Notes under the pieces: generated by a model | Seen by the model: the letters and a program-made list of their open reading frames with translations, nothing else | Told to the model about the DNA's origin: nothing | Databases searched by the model: none | Part shown: piece by piece, positions 11,566-24,020 of the stretch | Layout: every line of letters starts with the position of its first letter | Position numbering within the stretch: the stretch's first letter is position 1 | Position numbers and translations under genes: made by a program | Assembly (NCBI GenBank): GCA_030180135.1 | Contig: CM058235.1 | Coordinates: 93,596,535-93,660,534, forward strand | Direction: 5' to 3' | DNA: 64,000 nucleotides | Source of the DNA: Orychophragmus violaceus | Lineage: Eukaryota; Streptophyta; Magnoliopsida; Brassicales; Brassicaceae

Positions 11566-12928
11566 AAAATCTTGTCCGTCCGGTCAAGCTATTGACCTTA
11601 AACAAGCGCTGGGTGGGAGGCAACCCACCATTAGGTACTGGTGTTTTTCTACTTAATTTTTGGTGTTTTTGTTAGGATTTTACGTTTGTTTTTGTTTTTG
11701 GTGAGTTTATGTTGCAGGTCTCGGGCAAATTCGCAGTGCGTCGATCGACGCATTTCTGTGTCGATCGTCACAACACGATCGGAATCGCATTGCAGCGATC
11801 GTTGCACTTATGAGCAACGATCGACCATACACGAAAATCGCCAAGTAACGGTCGATGCACTTAGTGCAACGATCGATGCTCCAGCGACAGAGGTAAACCC
11901 GACAGAACTCAACAGAACTTTAACAATTTTTCTTTCTTTTTACCGATCATTCGCTTGACACTACTGGGGACAGTGTGTCTTAAGTGTGGGGGAGGTGCTA
12001 CTGACGTTTATCTTTCTGTTTTCTTAAGAGTCAGTCCGTTTTTCAAAAAAATTTATTGTTTTATTGAGTCAAAATTGTTTAAGTAAGAAACTATGATTTT
12101 CTGAGAAGATTTACAAGACTTGCAGGAACTTAAGTAACCATTGGGATGAAGTTGCAGGATCTATCTCTGACTATTAGAAAACCCCATCACAGATCAACCT
12201 ACTGGGAACACCCACATCACTTCAGGTATCAGAGGATCCTTTTACTGACTTCAATTTAATCCTGACTTTAGATTTCTCACCTAAGGGCTTGGTATACTTT
12301 GTGTCGGATTCCCTGTTAGTTCTGACACAGCCTGTCAACCTATCCTATTTAGTTCCCTTCTCCCCTTCTGTAAAGTAAAAAAAAAAAAGATAATAAACTG
12401 AGGATGAGTTAGTAACTCCGAAGTGGTCATGGGAATAGTAGCAAACACTATTATCTCTTATGCAACCATGGAATGTGTCCAAAGTACACCCCATAACGGG
12501 AAGAACACTGATAAAAAAAATAAAATGATACCCAAAGTGGGAAAAATCAGTTGTTAAAGAAGGGAAAGAGAAGAAAGGGACTAGAGAAAGATAGTATGGT
12601 GGTCTAGAGCTGATAAGGTAAGAATCCATGTGCCCTTTGATCGATACTCCTTAGGTGAGACCGCACTTAAATACTCGCAGAAGTCAGTAGGGAGAATTTG
12701 AATGCTTGAATGTGATTGTGGAGTTTACTTAGGACAGTTGCTAAGTGTGGGGGAAGTACATGTTGGTCTTGATATCCTGTGATTGATTCTTTCAGTGGTT
12801 TACTAAGGGGAATCTGAGTATTGTAGCTTCTAGGATGAAATGAGTTTCTGAAGAGTTTTCAAACCTCTTCACCATGTTTTAGTTCTCTGTTTTGCTTGAG
12901 GGCAAGCAAAGGCTAAGTGTGGGGGAGT
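11566..12928 (+). other. Gypsy 3' UTR and polypurine tract (plus strand)
   Basis: This is the 3' non-coding region of the plus-strand Gypsy fragment. It ends with the polypurine tract AAGTGTGGGGGAG at about 12915-12928, directly before the LTR. A cluster of about six CGATCG-type palindromes or half-palindromes lies at 11739-11885. Two further AAGTGTGGGGGA words lie near 11977 and 12745, so the region carries several polypurine-like tracts. It aligns with 600-1907 reversed. Confidence 0.75.
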
Positions 12929-14126
12929 TGATATATCATGGTTTTTACTAGTTTTAGACCATGATATAAGTGTGTTTAAGTGTCTTTTTGTGTTCTTTTA
13001 GAGTCTTTTACAGGTATAATCAGGTTTGGAGCATACTTGGTGATTATGGCACTTTTTGGAGATTTTTGGAGTGTTTGGCCGAGAGATAGAGTTCACTGTC
13101 CGAAACAGAGGAATGTGTTGATCGTTGCACTCTAGCATCGATCGTTGCACCAGCGAGATGGGCCAAAACTCGGCGGTTTAGAAGAGTCAAGATATTGCAC
13201 TCTGATCCAGAAGTTCCTGATATTTACAAAGAAGCCCCTGGCCGAGATTAGACCTATATAATTAAGTTTTTGGTGTTTTATTTACTAACGCTTTCATAAT
13301 TAAGAGCAGAGGATTTTTAGAGCTTTTGGGGCTGATCTGAACCTTTACTTCATCTGTATTTGGAGAAGATTTCGAACCCCTTTTACTCTTATTCTTTTAT
13401 GCAATTTATTCATCATATGATTATGTTTTCATTATCTATGTCTGAGTAGATTCCTAGTTAGGTTTAGGGTTTCTCACATAGGATTTCATGGCTTGCTAGA
13501 CTTGTTTAAATTCAGTTAAGGATTCATAACTATATCTGTTCTTCAATCTAATTGTGCTTAAAGCTAGTTCTAACCTGATCAATTAGAATCTAGATCTTAG
13601 ATTGCTAAATACGTCACGGAAGTGGGGTTTAAGAATCTGAACTAATTAGATTGAGCAATTAAACTACTCGCAAACGAAAGTTTGGTTTAGGATAATTGTG
13701 AACATATCAAACCTGGAATTAATGCTAGTTTAATCTGTTAGTTCTCGCAAACGAAAGTTTGGTTTGCTGCACTTAGACTTAGAGAATTATCGCAAAGGAA
13801 TTTGGTTAGTTCTATATCTGTGTTTTGAGTTCTAGAACTGTGCTTAATTAGATCCTTACTGAATGAACTGTCTGCTTGTCTGATTTCCTGAGAACGCCCT
13901 AGACTTAGCGCTTTTAATTACTTGCTTTCGCCACCAACTTGCTACTGTTTACTTTCTTGCTTCGCAATTTATTTACTTCACCATCTGCTTATTCCTAGTA
14001 TTAATCTCTACGTTTCTGATTCTATTGAGACCAAGTGTCCCTGTGGATTCGATAACCCTATATACTACAACTACTGAACTGTGCACTTGCAGTTAGACAA
14101 TAGGGATTAAAACTTAGAACCTATCA
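12929..14126 (+). mobile_element. Gypsy LTR, plus orientation (1198 bp)
   Basis: The LTR starts TGATATATCATGGTTTTTAC right after the polypurine tract and ends GAACCTATCA, giving the TGATA...TATCA inverted ends seen in all LTRs of this family here. Two copies of the palindrome lie at 13113-13153. The sequence after 14126 is not a primer site, and it is not a duplication of the 5576 flank either. It is the 3' UTR of a minus-strand relative, so the junction is a rearrangement rather than an insertion edge. Confidence 0.88.
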
Positions 14127-14436
14127 TAACGCACCTGCATCGATCGTTGCACTAGGTGCGACGATCGTTGCAAGGCGATTGCGATTTTGTGCCGATCGTT
14201 GCACAGGTCCGCAACGATCACTGCAATGCGATTTTCGTCATGAATCGATCGACACACAGGACCGTGTCGATCGTTGCATTGCGATCCCGTCAGATCTGCA
14301 AGTAAAACCCACCCGAAACAAAGACAAAAACGTAAAATCCTAACAAAAACACCAAAAAGAAAAATTGCAAACAAAACAGTGGGTTGCCTCCCACTCAACG
14401 CTCTTTTAACGTCATTAGCTTGACGTTTCAGCTGAA
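14127..14436 (-). other. G2 3' UTR remnant with palindrome cluster
   Basis: This is the short remaining part of the 3' non-coding region of the minus-strand Gypsy element G2, matching 1650-1907 of G1. It contains about five palindromes at 14137-14277, including a pair exactly 21 bp apart. The polypurine tract and 3' LTR of G2 are missing, because the plus-strand LTR ends immediately to the left. Confidence 0.7.
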
Positions 14437-17400
14437 TCAGGCAGAGGGTGTATCATTCAGAGGCAGAATCTGTCCTCTCGGATTCTCGGCCTTAGCCCAA
14501 TAATGTTTCACCCTCTGTCCATTCACAGTGAATTTCTTACCTTCCTGGCTGATTAGAACGACAGCTCCATAGGGGACGTACCTCCTTGATCGTGAAAGGA
14601 CCAGACCACCTTGATCGCAGCTTACCTGGAAACAATTGCAAACGAGATTTATATAAAAGTACCTGTTCATTAGGCTCAAATTGTCTAGAGACAATCTTCT
14701 TGTCATGATAGGCTTTAGTCCTCTCCTTGTACAACTTTGAGTTCTCATAAGCATGATGCCTAATCTCATCCAACTCATTAAGCTGCACCAATCTCCTCTC
14801 TGCAGCAGACTTAAGATCGAAGTTCATCTGCTTCACAGCCCGTGCTGCCTTGTGCTCAAGCTCCACTGGTAGATGACAAGCGTTTCCATACAGAAGATGA
14901 AATGGAGTAGTCCCAAGTGGCATCTTAAATGCAGTCCTATAAGCCCACAACGCATCGTCAAGCTTTGCTGCCCAATCCTTCCTTGTTTTCCCAACTGTCT
15001 TCTCCAAGATCTCCTTGATCTGTCTGTAAGAGACCTCGACTTACCCACTAGTCTGAGGGTGATAAGGAGTAGCAACTCGGTGATGATCTCCATGCTTCTG
15101 TAGCAGCTTCTCGAAGACCTTATTAATTAAATGAGATCCTCCATCACTAATCACAATCCGAGGAACTCCCAATCTAGGGAATATGATGGTCTTAAACAGC
15201 TTAATATCTATCGAAGAATCATTGGTCAGACTGGCTATTGCTTCCACCTACTTAGACACATAGTCCACAGCAACCAAAATGAATTTATTCCCATAAGATG
15301 AGGGAAAAGGACCCATGAAATCTATGCCCCAGCAATCGAAAACCTCAACCTCAAGAATGAATTTCTGAGGCATCTCATGCTTCTTACTAATTTTCCCTCT
15401 CCTCAGACAGGCATCACACTGAGAGATAAAGGAATGAGCATCCTTAAACATTGTAGGCCACCAGAAACCCACTTGCAGAATCTTAGACACCGTCTTGAAG
15501 GTAGCAAAATGTCCAGCATAATCTGATCCATGACAGTGGAATAAGATATCCGGAACCTCTGATTCAGCAACGCATCCCCTGTAAATACCATCCGCACAAT
15601 GCTTATAGAGATAAGGCTCATCCCAATAGTATCGTCTGAGCTCTCTGAAAAACTTCTTCTTAGCATACCCCTTTAACTGATTAGGTTCAGTCTCTGCAGC
15701 CAGGTAATTAGCAGTATCCGCAAACCAGGGTGTAACCGTCGTTGCGACAGCACAAAGTTGGAGGTTCAAGTACTCAATCTGACTCTTAAAGGAATTTGGG
15801 TTCGTATCAGATCTGCATCGACAGACGCACATGTCCGCGTCGATCGTTGCATCCCCGATACTTGCATCGATCGCTGCAGAAGTGGCATCGATCGACGCAT
15901 TGCGATAAATCCGACAGTTCTGCTTCTTCCTGTCCAAATCCAAAATAAACCATGTTTCGATCATATTGACGTTCTCCTCAGGCAAGAAATCATTAATGGG
16001 GACGTCTTCTTCAACTATAATCCTGGACAGATGGTCAGCAACTCTGTTTTCTACTCCCTTCTTGTATCTCACTTCAATGTAAAACTCCTGAAGCAACAGA
16101 ATCCATCTCAACAATCTCGGTTTAGTATCTTTCTTCTGCATCAGATATTTCAGAGCTGAATGATCAGTGTGTACAATCACTTTAGAACCAACAAGATAGG
16201 GGCGAAACTTCTCAAATGCAAAGACAACAACCAACAACTCCTTCTCTTTAGTGCCATAGTTTCTCTGCGCATCATCTAGTGTTCTGCTGGCATAGTAAAT
16301 GGCATGAATCTTCCTATCCTTCTTCTGCCCCAGAACATCTCCTACAGCAAAATCACTTGCGTCGCACATTACCTCAAAAGGTAAATCCCAATCTGGTGGC
16401 TGTACTATAGGAGCACTCACTAATGCTTGCTTGGTCTGTTCAAATGCAGCCTGACAATCTGTAGTGAACTCGAATTTGACATCCTTACACAGCAAAGCAG
16501 TTAGTGGCCTAGCAATCTTACTGAAATCCTTGATAAACCTTCTATAGAACCCAGCATGTCCAAGAAAGCTCCTCACAGACTTCACAGAATCAAGTGCTTG
16601 AAGGCTGGTCATAACCTCAATCTTAGCGCGGTCCACTTCGATTCCTGCTGCAGACACTCTATGTCCAAGAACAATGCCATCTCTGACCATGAAATGGCAC
16701 TTTTCCCAATTAAGAACCAAGTGCTTCTCCTCACATCTAGTTAGCAGTTTGCATAGATTGTCTTAGCACTCATGGTAAGATGATCCGTAGATTGAGAAAT
16801 CATCCACAAAGACCTCCATAAAGTCCTCAATCTTATTAGTAAAGATGGACATCATGCATCTCTGGAAGGTGGCTGGGGCATTAAAAAGTCCAAAAGGCAT
16901 CATGCGGTATGCAAATGTGCCGTAGGGACAAGTAAAAGTGGTTTCCCTGATCCTTTGGATGGATGGGAATCTGAAAGAAACCTGAGTATCCATCGAGGAA
17001 GCAATAGTAAGGGTGATTTGCTAACCTCTCCAGCATATGATCGATAAAAGGTAAGGGGAAATGATCTTTCCTTGTCGCAGCATTGAGCTTCCTGTAATCT
17101 ATGCACATACGATGCCCAGTCACAGTCCTAGTAGGAATCAGCTCGTTCTTCTCATTCTTCAATACTGTAACTCCACATTTCTTAGGTACTACATGAACTG
17201 GACTGACCCAATCGCTGTCAGATATCGGATAAATGATCCCAGCATCCAGTAGCTTCATGATCTCCTTCTTTACTACCTCCTTAAGGTTAGGATTCAGCCT
17301 CCTCTGATGCTCAACAGATGTCTTAGACTCATCCTCAAGATGTATTCTATGCATACACAGCTCCGGAGAGATACCCGAAATGTCATCAAGAGAATAGCCA

Positions 17401-18955
17401 AGAGCTTTGTGATGCTTGCGCAGCTTGCTTAGCAGTAAAATGAGCTCTGCGTTGTTCAAACTAGCATTAACAATCACTGGATATGTCGAATTTGGTCCAA
17501 GAAATGCGTACCTTAGCTCGAATGAAAGTTGTTTCATCTCAATTTTCGGAGCTTTTTCCTCTGTCCAATCACTGTCGTCATGCAACGATCGTTGTTCATT
17601 AGGTGTTGATCGATGCATCGATGCAAATCGCCTTCAGACACGTGTAGCTGCATCACTTCCTCAGTGGAATCCATTAGCCTTGCATAGCATATTGCAGGCT
17701 CGTCTTGCAGATATTCTAGCTCCATAATAGAGCTAAGTAGTGCTCTTTCGAGTGGATCCTCAGCATGTGTCTTATGAAAGTAATCTGCAGCCAAATCACT
17801 GAGTGTATCCACATAAAATGTATGTCCGTCGATGGTTGGTCTCTTCACCAGTTTGTCCATACTGAAGCTCTTCTTCAGATCACCCACGTTCAGGATTATC
17901 GTACCTCCCCTGCAGTCAATCATCGCACCAGCAGTAGCCAAGAAAGGCCTACCCAAAATCAGTGGATCCCTTGGTTCTTCTCCATACTGCAAAACCACAA
18001 AATCAGTAGGAATCACACATTGGCCAATCATTATAGGCACATCCTCCAGTAATCCTTCAGTAATTCTGACTGTTCTATCCGCCAAGACCAATGAGATTCT
18101 TGTAGGCAAGAAGTCAGTCATCCCAAGTCTCTCAGCTACAGAGAAGGGCATAAGGTTCACACTAGAACCAAGATCACACAGAGATCTCTCAAATCTATCC
18201 TTGTAGATAGCACAATCCAACACAAAGCTCCCTTGATCTTTCAACTTCTCAGGAATTCTGCCCTGAATTACTGCGCTAACCACCTCAGAGATCATAAGTA
18301 CACTCTCCTCATCACTCAGATTACCAGAAAGAAGGTCCTTAAGATATCTTCTGATCACAGGAGTATTCCGTAGAGAATCGATCAAAGGCACTTCAACCAT
18401 CACCTTCTGCAACATTGCTTTGCATTTGGCTATATGTTTCTCATTCTTAGACTTCCTGCGGTTCTTGGGAAAGGGAACCTTAGGCTTGTAGTCCCTCTCG
18501 TCAGCCTTCTGCAACTTTTCTGCGTTTGAACTCTCTGCTGTCGCCTTGTGTTGATCGTTGCTAGTGCTGCATCGATCAATGCTAGGCGATTTCTTCACGA
18601 ATTCTGGGCCAGTATCTCCATTTTCACTTTGCATCAATCGTTTCATAGGTGCGTTGATCGATGCATTGCGAATTCCGCGGATCTCATCTTCCATTTCTTC
18701 AATTTCCACGATTTCTTCTAAGCTCAACTGCTTTTTCTGGGTAGGAAACAGCTCCTTACCACTTCTCAACGTCACTGCATTGCACTGGTACTTAGGATTA
18801 GCATCAGTTTGTCCCGGAAGATATCCATCTGGCCTCTTTGCAGACCCAGCAGTCTGCGCAACCTGAGCATCAAGCTTCTTCACATGTGAGCTCAAGGATT
18901 CAAACTTCCCATTCAGATCTTCATACACAGCATCCAGCTTCTTGTTGAAGTCCAC
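14437..18955 (-). pseudogene. G2 Gypsy pol (PR-RT-RNase H-IN), multiply frameshifted
   Basis: Read from 18955 down, it begins MDFNKKLDAVYEDL. It shows the protease with the Athila-style active site (CDLGSSVNLMP in place of the usual D-S/T-G), then DPLILGRPFLATAG, the RT with FVDD (VFVDDFSIYG), RNase H, the integrase zinc finger and the integrase core to a stop at 14437. It is more complete than G1 but broken by frameshifts near 17550, 16890, 16750, 15247, 15040 and 14570. The linkers hold in-frame palindrome clusters: 18549-18675 (before PR), 17580-17622 (PR-RT) and 15815-15900 (RNase H-IN). The product would be the polyprotein for reverse transcription and integration. Confidence 0.93.
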
Positions 18956-20345
18956 AACAGTTTTAGTCTGACAGCAACCGCTCCATCATGGCTTCCATCT
19001 TGCTCTCATGAGCATTAGCAGCAGGAGATGTCTGGTAAGAAGATGATCTATAGGTTCTCTGATAAGAATTACCTTGCTGAAAAGGTTTCTGATAACCAGT
19101 AGTTTGTCCAAATCCAGAAGAGTTTTGATTGCTTGTGAAAGCACTCTTCTGTCCACCATTGAAGAACTTGTTACCTTGCTGATTTCCAAACCTATTCCCT
19201 TGAAATCCAGAGCCACCAATGTAGTTCACATCCTCTTCCTGATGGTTTTATTCAGCTTGGAACACTTCAACTTCGTGAGCAAAATGGACAGCTTTGTTTC
19301 CAGTCAACAAGCTATGAACAATGTCCAACTTACTCCTGATATCAGTAATCTCCAGATTATCTATCTTCCCACCAGACTCTTTCCTTCTCCTATCAGCAGT
19401 CTTGGTGCTATTACTGCTCATCAAGTTATCAATCAGTATCTTAGCTTGCTCAGGAGTCCTTGTGTTGAAATTTCCATTGCTGGAATTATCCAACGCAGTT
19501 TGGTAGTGGAGATCAATACCTCTGAAGAATATGCCCAGCAATGTCACTTCAGTAAATCCATGATGAGGACAGTCTCGTTGGTACTTTTTAAACCTCATCA
19601 AAGCAGCCTTAAGAGACTTTGTAGGACCTTGGGAGAAAGTGAGACTATCCTGTCTCGACTGATCAGAGCGAGCATCATCATAAAAGTGCCTCAAGAACTC
19701 ACTCTTCACAACATCCCAAGTAGTAAATTTCCCAGGTGGAAGTTGTTTCAGCCAAGCTGCATCATCTCCAGCGAGAGAATAGGGGAAGAGTTTGAGATAC
19801 AAATAGTCATAGTTCACCCTATCGTACTTCATCCCAGTGACGATGTCTTCAAACTCATCAATGTGGTCCATGGGCTGCTCATTTGGGAAACCATGGAAAG
19901 CATTCTGCCTCAGAATAGAGTAGTAGATAGTCTTGATCTTGAAGTCATTCCTCTCAAAGCTAGGAGGTACAATGGCTGACCGGTTAGCATGGAACTCATC
20001 CGGACGGTTGTAGTCAGCTAGAGTCCTCTCATTGGCGGGAGGATTTATCATCTGCCTCTGGCCTTCAAGTTCAGGTTCAGGTTCAGGGATCACACGTCCC
20101 TCAGCATCAATCTTTTGCCCAGCGGCATTGTACGGGTTGTTATGTTGGTCTCTTAGAACACCTTCAGCATCAGGTATCAAAATCAAACAGTTGTTATTCA
20201 TCCTTGTTATTTGACCCTTTATGTTCGTTCTCTCTAGTCTAGCAAGCTCCTCAAGTATGAGATTCACGAGATTCGGGTTCGGATCACTTCTGGTCTCACG
20301 CTTCTGCATAAACCGTCGGTAATCGCACTGTGTCGATCGATGCAA
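18956..20345 (-). pseudogene. G2 Gypsy gag (Retrotrans_gag), with internal stops
   Basis: The frame starts MHRSTQCDYRRFMQKRE at 20345. Its middle is typical retrotransposon gag: DEFEDIVTGMKYDRVNYDYL, then WLKQLPPGKFTTWDVVKSEF and FLRHFYDDARSDQSRQDSL. A stop after VEVFQAE at 19248 interrupts it; the same frame continues as a Gly/Gln/Asn-rich tail (YIGGSGFQGNRFGNQQ) to about 18963. A one-base shift then leads into the pol frame. The first residues (HRSTQCDYRR) are encoded by copies of the shared palindrome at 20331-20350. I find no CCHC knuckle, which is usual for Athila gag. Confidence 0.9.
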
Positions 20346-20549
20346 AGGTATGCAACTATCGTTTCAACTCGAGAGTTGCCTTGTGTCGATCGATTCAGAA
20401 GATGCGTCGATCGATGCAAAGAGATTTCAGACCTGGAACACACGAAACAGAGAGATTAGTAACCAAAAAAAAAAAAAAATCCTAGTCTAAACTTTAAATT
20501 CAAATCTATCGAGGACTCAAAAAAGTCTCCGGCAACGGCGCCAAAAACT
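20346..20549 (-). promoter_or_regulatory. G2 leader and Asp-type primer binding site
   Basis: The minus-strand primer site TGGCGCCGTTGCCGGA lies at 20528-20543, six bases inside the LTR edge. This is the site used by Athila and Tat Gypsy elements, commonly assigned to an Asp tRNA. Between it and gag are three more palindromes (up to 20425) and an A-rich run at 20465-20480. Confidence 0.9.
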
Positions 20550-21731
20550 TGATATGCTCGGAGTTTTAACCTAAGGTCAACTACAAGTGCACATAACAAT
20601 TGTAGTATCTAGGGATCGAACCACATAGACTCAAGAAATCCTACGATAGACTATAGAACGTCAAGTTAAGCTAGGAAAAAAAATTTAGAAAGTAAATAAC
20701 TTAAACAGAAAGTAAATCAGTAGCAAGAACGGTTTGTAAGCAATCAATTAAAAGCGCTAAGTCTAGGGAGTTCTCAGGAAGTCAGACAAGCAGATCAGAT
20801 AATCAGTCATGATCAAATTAAGTTCGGTTCTAGAACTCAAAAACGGATATAGAACTAACCAAATTTCGTTGCGAGAATTCTCTAAGTCTAATTAGTAGAA
20901 ACTCAAATTTCTTTGCAATTCCTAATAGATTAAACTAGCCTTAAGTGCAAGTTCGACATGTTCACAATTCAATTAAATAAAATTTCTTTGCAGATAATTA
21001 AATTGCTCAATCTAAATAGTTCATATTCTAAATTACACTTTCGTGTCAATTTATAAACCTAAAGTCTAGATTCTAAGTGATCAGATTAGAAACTAGTATT
21101 TAGCACAATTCAGGTTGAAGAACAAATGTGATATAAATCCTTAAATGAATAAACAATTCTAGCAAGTCATGAAATCCCTGACGAGAATCCCTAAACCTAA
21201 CTATGAATCTACTCAGACATAATAAATGAATAATTAGTTTGCATTAAAAGAGAGTAAAGAAACAAAGGGGTTCGAAATCTTCTCCAAAAGCAGGAAGTAA
21301 TACAAGTTCAGATCAGCCCCAAAAAGCTCTAAAAACTCTCAGCTCAAAGTGTGAAAGCGTCTCTAAAACTGTTTGTAAAAACCTAATTATATTAGCCTAA
21401 TCACGTCTTGGGGCTTCCTTGTAAATACTGAAACATCTGGACAAAAGTGCAATTTCCACATTCTTTATTAAACTCGCCGAGGAAATCCCATCTCGCTCGT
21501 GTGTCGATCGATGCACAGGTTGTGTCAATCAATGCAATCCTCTGTTTTGGACAGTGAACTCTATCTCTCGGGTTGAATCTCCAAAATGCTCCAAAATTCG
21601 CCATAATCTCCAATTCCGTTCCAAACGTGCGTAGACCTGTAAACACATCTAAAAGACTCCAAAACATAACAAAAGACTCGATAAATAAGACATATACCAT
21701 GGTTAAAAGCCCTAAAATCCATGGTATATCA
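20550..21731 (-). mobile_element. G2 5' LTR (1182 bp, minus orientation)
   Basis: On the plus strand it reads from TGATATGCTCGGAG at 20550 to ATGGTATATCA at 21731; reversed, it starts TGATATACCATGG and ends GAGCATATCA beside the primer site. Palindrome copies lie at 21499-21538, 21 bp apart. Immediately beyond 21731 the sequence is Gypsy 3' UTR in the other orientation, so no host flank is available to test for a target-site duplication. Confidence 0.88.
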
Positions 21732-22230
21732 GTCGCAGGAGTGGTAGAGACCCCTATTACCTCCTGTGCATCCATGGAATGTGTCCAAAGTACACCCCAT
21801 AACGGGAAGAGCACTGATAAAAAAAAAATGATACCCAGTGGGGAAAAATCAGCTGCTAAGGAAGGGAAAAGAGAAGAAAGGAACCAGAGAAAGATAGTAT
21901 GGTGGTCTAGAGCTAACTGAGTAAGAGTCCATGTGCCCTTTGATCGATAATCCTTAGGTGAGACCGCACTTAATAGTTTATAGAAGTCAGTAGGGTGAAT
22001 TTGAATGCTTTGGATTGATTGTGGAGTTTACTCAGGACAGTTGCTAAGTGTGGGGGAAGTATATGTTGGTCTTGATGTCTTGCAGGTGAATCTTTCATGT
22101 GGCTTACTGAGGGGAATCTGAGTATTGCGCTTCTAAGGTGAAAAGAGTTTCTGAAAGTTTTCAAACCTCTTCACCACATTCTAGTTTTCTGTTTTGCTTG
22201 AGGGCAAGCAAAGGCTAAGTGTGGGGAAGT
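21732..22230 (+). other. Second plus-strand Gypsy 3' UTR fragment with polypurine tract
   Basis: The sequence matches 12430-12928, including the CCATGGAATGTGTCCAAAG line, the A-run followed by ATGATACCCA, and the final AAGTGTGGGGAAGT polypurine tract at 22217-22230. Its coding part is missing, replaced at 21732 by the minus-strand LTR. Confidence 0.8.
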
Positions 22231-23328
22231 TGATATATCATGGTTTTTACCTGATTTAGGCCATGATATAAGTGTGTTTTAGAGTCTTTTGTCGTGTCTT
22301 TAGAGTCATTTCAGGTGTTGATTAGCTACATTCACGTTTGGAGGATTATTGGAGATTATGGCACATTCTGGAGCATTTTGGAGATTTAACCCGAGAGGAG
22401 GAGTTCACTGTCCAAAACAGAGGTTTTCATCGATCGACACATCTTGTGCATCGATCGACACACATGCGTATAAGGCTTTTTCTCGGCGGTTAATGAAGAG
22501 TTTGGAATTTGCAACAAAGCCCAGAAAGTTCCAGTATTTACAAGAAGACACCAACTCGTGATTAAGGCTTTATAATTAGGTTTTTGGAGTTTTAACTGAT
22601 AGATGCTTTGATACTATTAGCTTTTTAGAGGGAGAGATACCGAGAGGCTGATCGTTCTTGTACTTCTGAGAGAAGATTTCGAACCTCTTTACTCTTTACT
22701 ATTTGATTTATATGATATCTATTTATTCATTGATTATATTTTCATTAATCATGTCTGAGTAGATTCATAGTTAGGTTTAGGGATTCTCATAAAGGTTTTC
22801 ATGACTTGCTAGATTTAATTTATCAGTTAAGGATTCATATCTAATTGTTCTTCAACCTGAATTGTGCTTAATACTAGTTTCTAACTTGATCACTTAGAAT
22901 CTAGACTTTACGTTTATAAATTGACACGAAAGTGTAATTTAAAATTTGAACTATTTAGGTTGAGCAATTTAATTATCCGCAAAGAAATTTGGTTTAATTG
23001 AATTGTGAACAAATCGAACCTACACTTAAGGCTAGTTTAATCTGTTAGGAATTGCAAAGAAATTTGGGTTTCTGCTAATTAGACTTAGAGATCGCAACGA
23101 AAGTTGGTTAGTTCTATATATGTGCTTGAGTTCTAGAACCGAACTTAATTTGATCCTGACTGATAATTGATCTACTTGTCTGATATCCTGAGAACTCCCT
23201 AGACTTAGCGCTTTTTGTTAATTGCTTACAAACCACTCCTGCTACTTGATTTACTTTCTGTTTGATTTACTAGTTCACGTCTGTGCACTTGCAGTGTAGA
23301 TCTAGGGATTAAAACTCTGATCATATCA
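22231..23328 (+). mobile_element. Gypsy LTR, plus orientation, inserted in DUF1985 gene
   Basis: The LTR runs from TGATATATCATGG to CTGATCATATCA (1098 bp). It has two palindromes at 22428-22465, exactly 21 bp apart. To its right the DUF1985-type gene begins in mid-codon, so this LTR marks the retrotransposon side of an insertion or deletion that removed the gene's 3' part. Confidence 0.87.
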
Positions 23329-24020
23329 ATAATGAATCCGGAAAATGAAGGTTGCCGTTTCACGACTCCTTTCATGCCACCAACCAATCCTTTAATCGCA
23401 TCAGCGCACTCGTTGAAAGTATAAGTGCCCCATGGGAACCTCTCACAAAGACTCAAATCATCAACAATACGCAGTAAGAATTTTGTCGATGCTCGCATCA
23501 TGCTTATTCTTAGCTACCAACACCTTGGCGAGGAAATAAAGAACAACCAATTTCATCATGTCCCCACTGGTCTTCTTCTTCTTCATGCTCTCCAGCATCT
23601 GCTCTACAGTGCTTATCTTGATTCCCTTGATTTTCTTAAATATCCTTCTTGCAAACTCCAAACTTCCGGACTTCTCCCAGTTCACGGGTAACTCTTTGCA
23701 ATTGAAACCATTTAAAAGGGCGTGCTCTCTAATGGTATACCTTATCAGCCTTCCATTAACCAGAAACCAGCACTCTCTTTTCAACTCCGTCCAAGTTGTG
23801 CGTACCATTATCATCCACATGCCTTGGACTTGGTTATTTGGCTCCACCGGCATGTGTAATACGTGCTTAAATTGCTCATTCTGTTTTAACCACTTCATTT
23901 CCGGCCAAAATTTCTTTAGAAACTCCAACGTCTCTCCCAAATTCAACCTTGTTCCTATCCTAACCCTTTTGGTGTATTCACATGGCTGAAAATACATCTT
24001 CTCGGGCTGCAGTGCCCGGG

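Noticed and set aside
5576..14126. The Copia-Gypsy chimera as one transposed unit
   Set aside because: The outer flanks (GTATA at the left, TAACG at the right) do not match, so no target duplication supports a single insertion.
19074..19979. 301-codon open frame on the plus strand
   Set aside because: It is the antisense shadow of the G2 gag gene.
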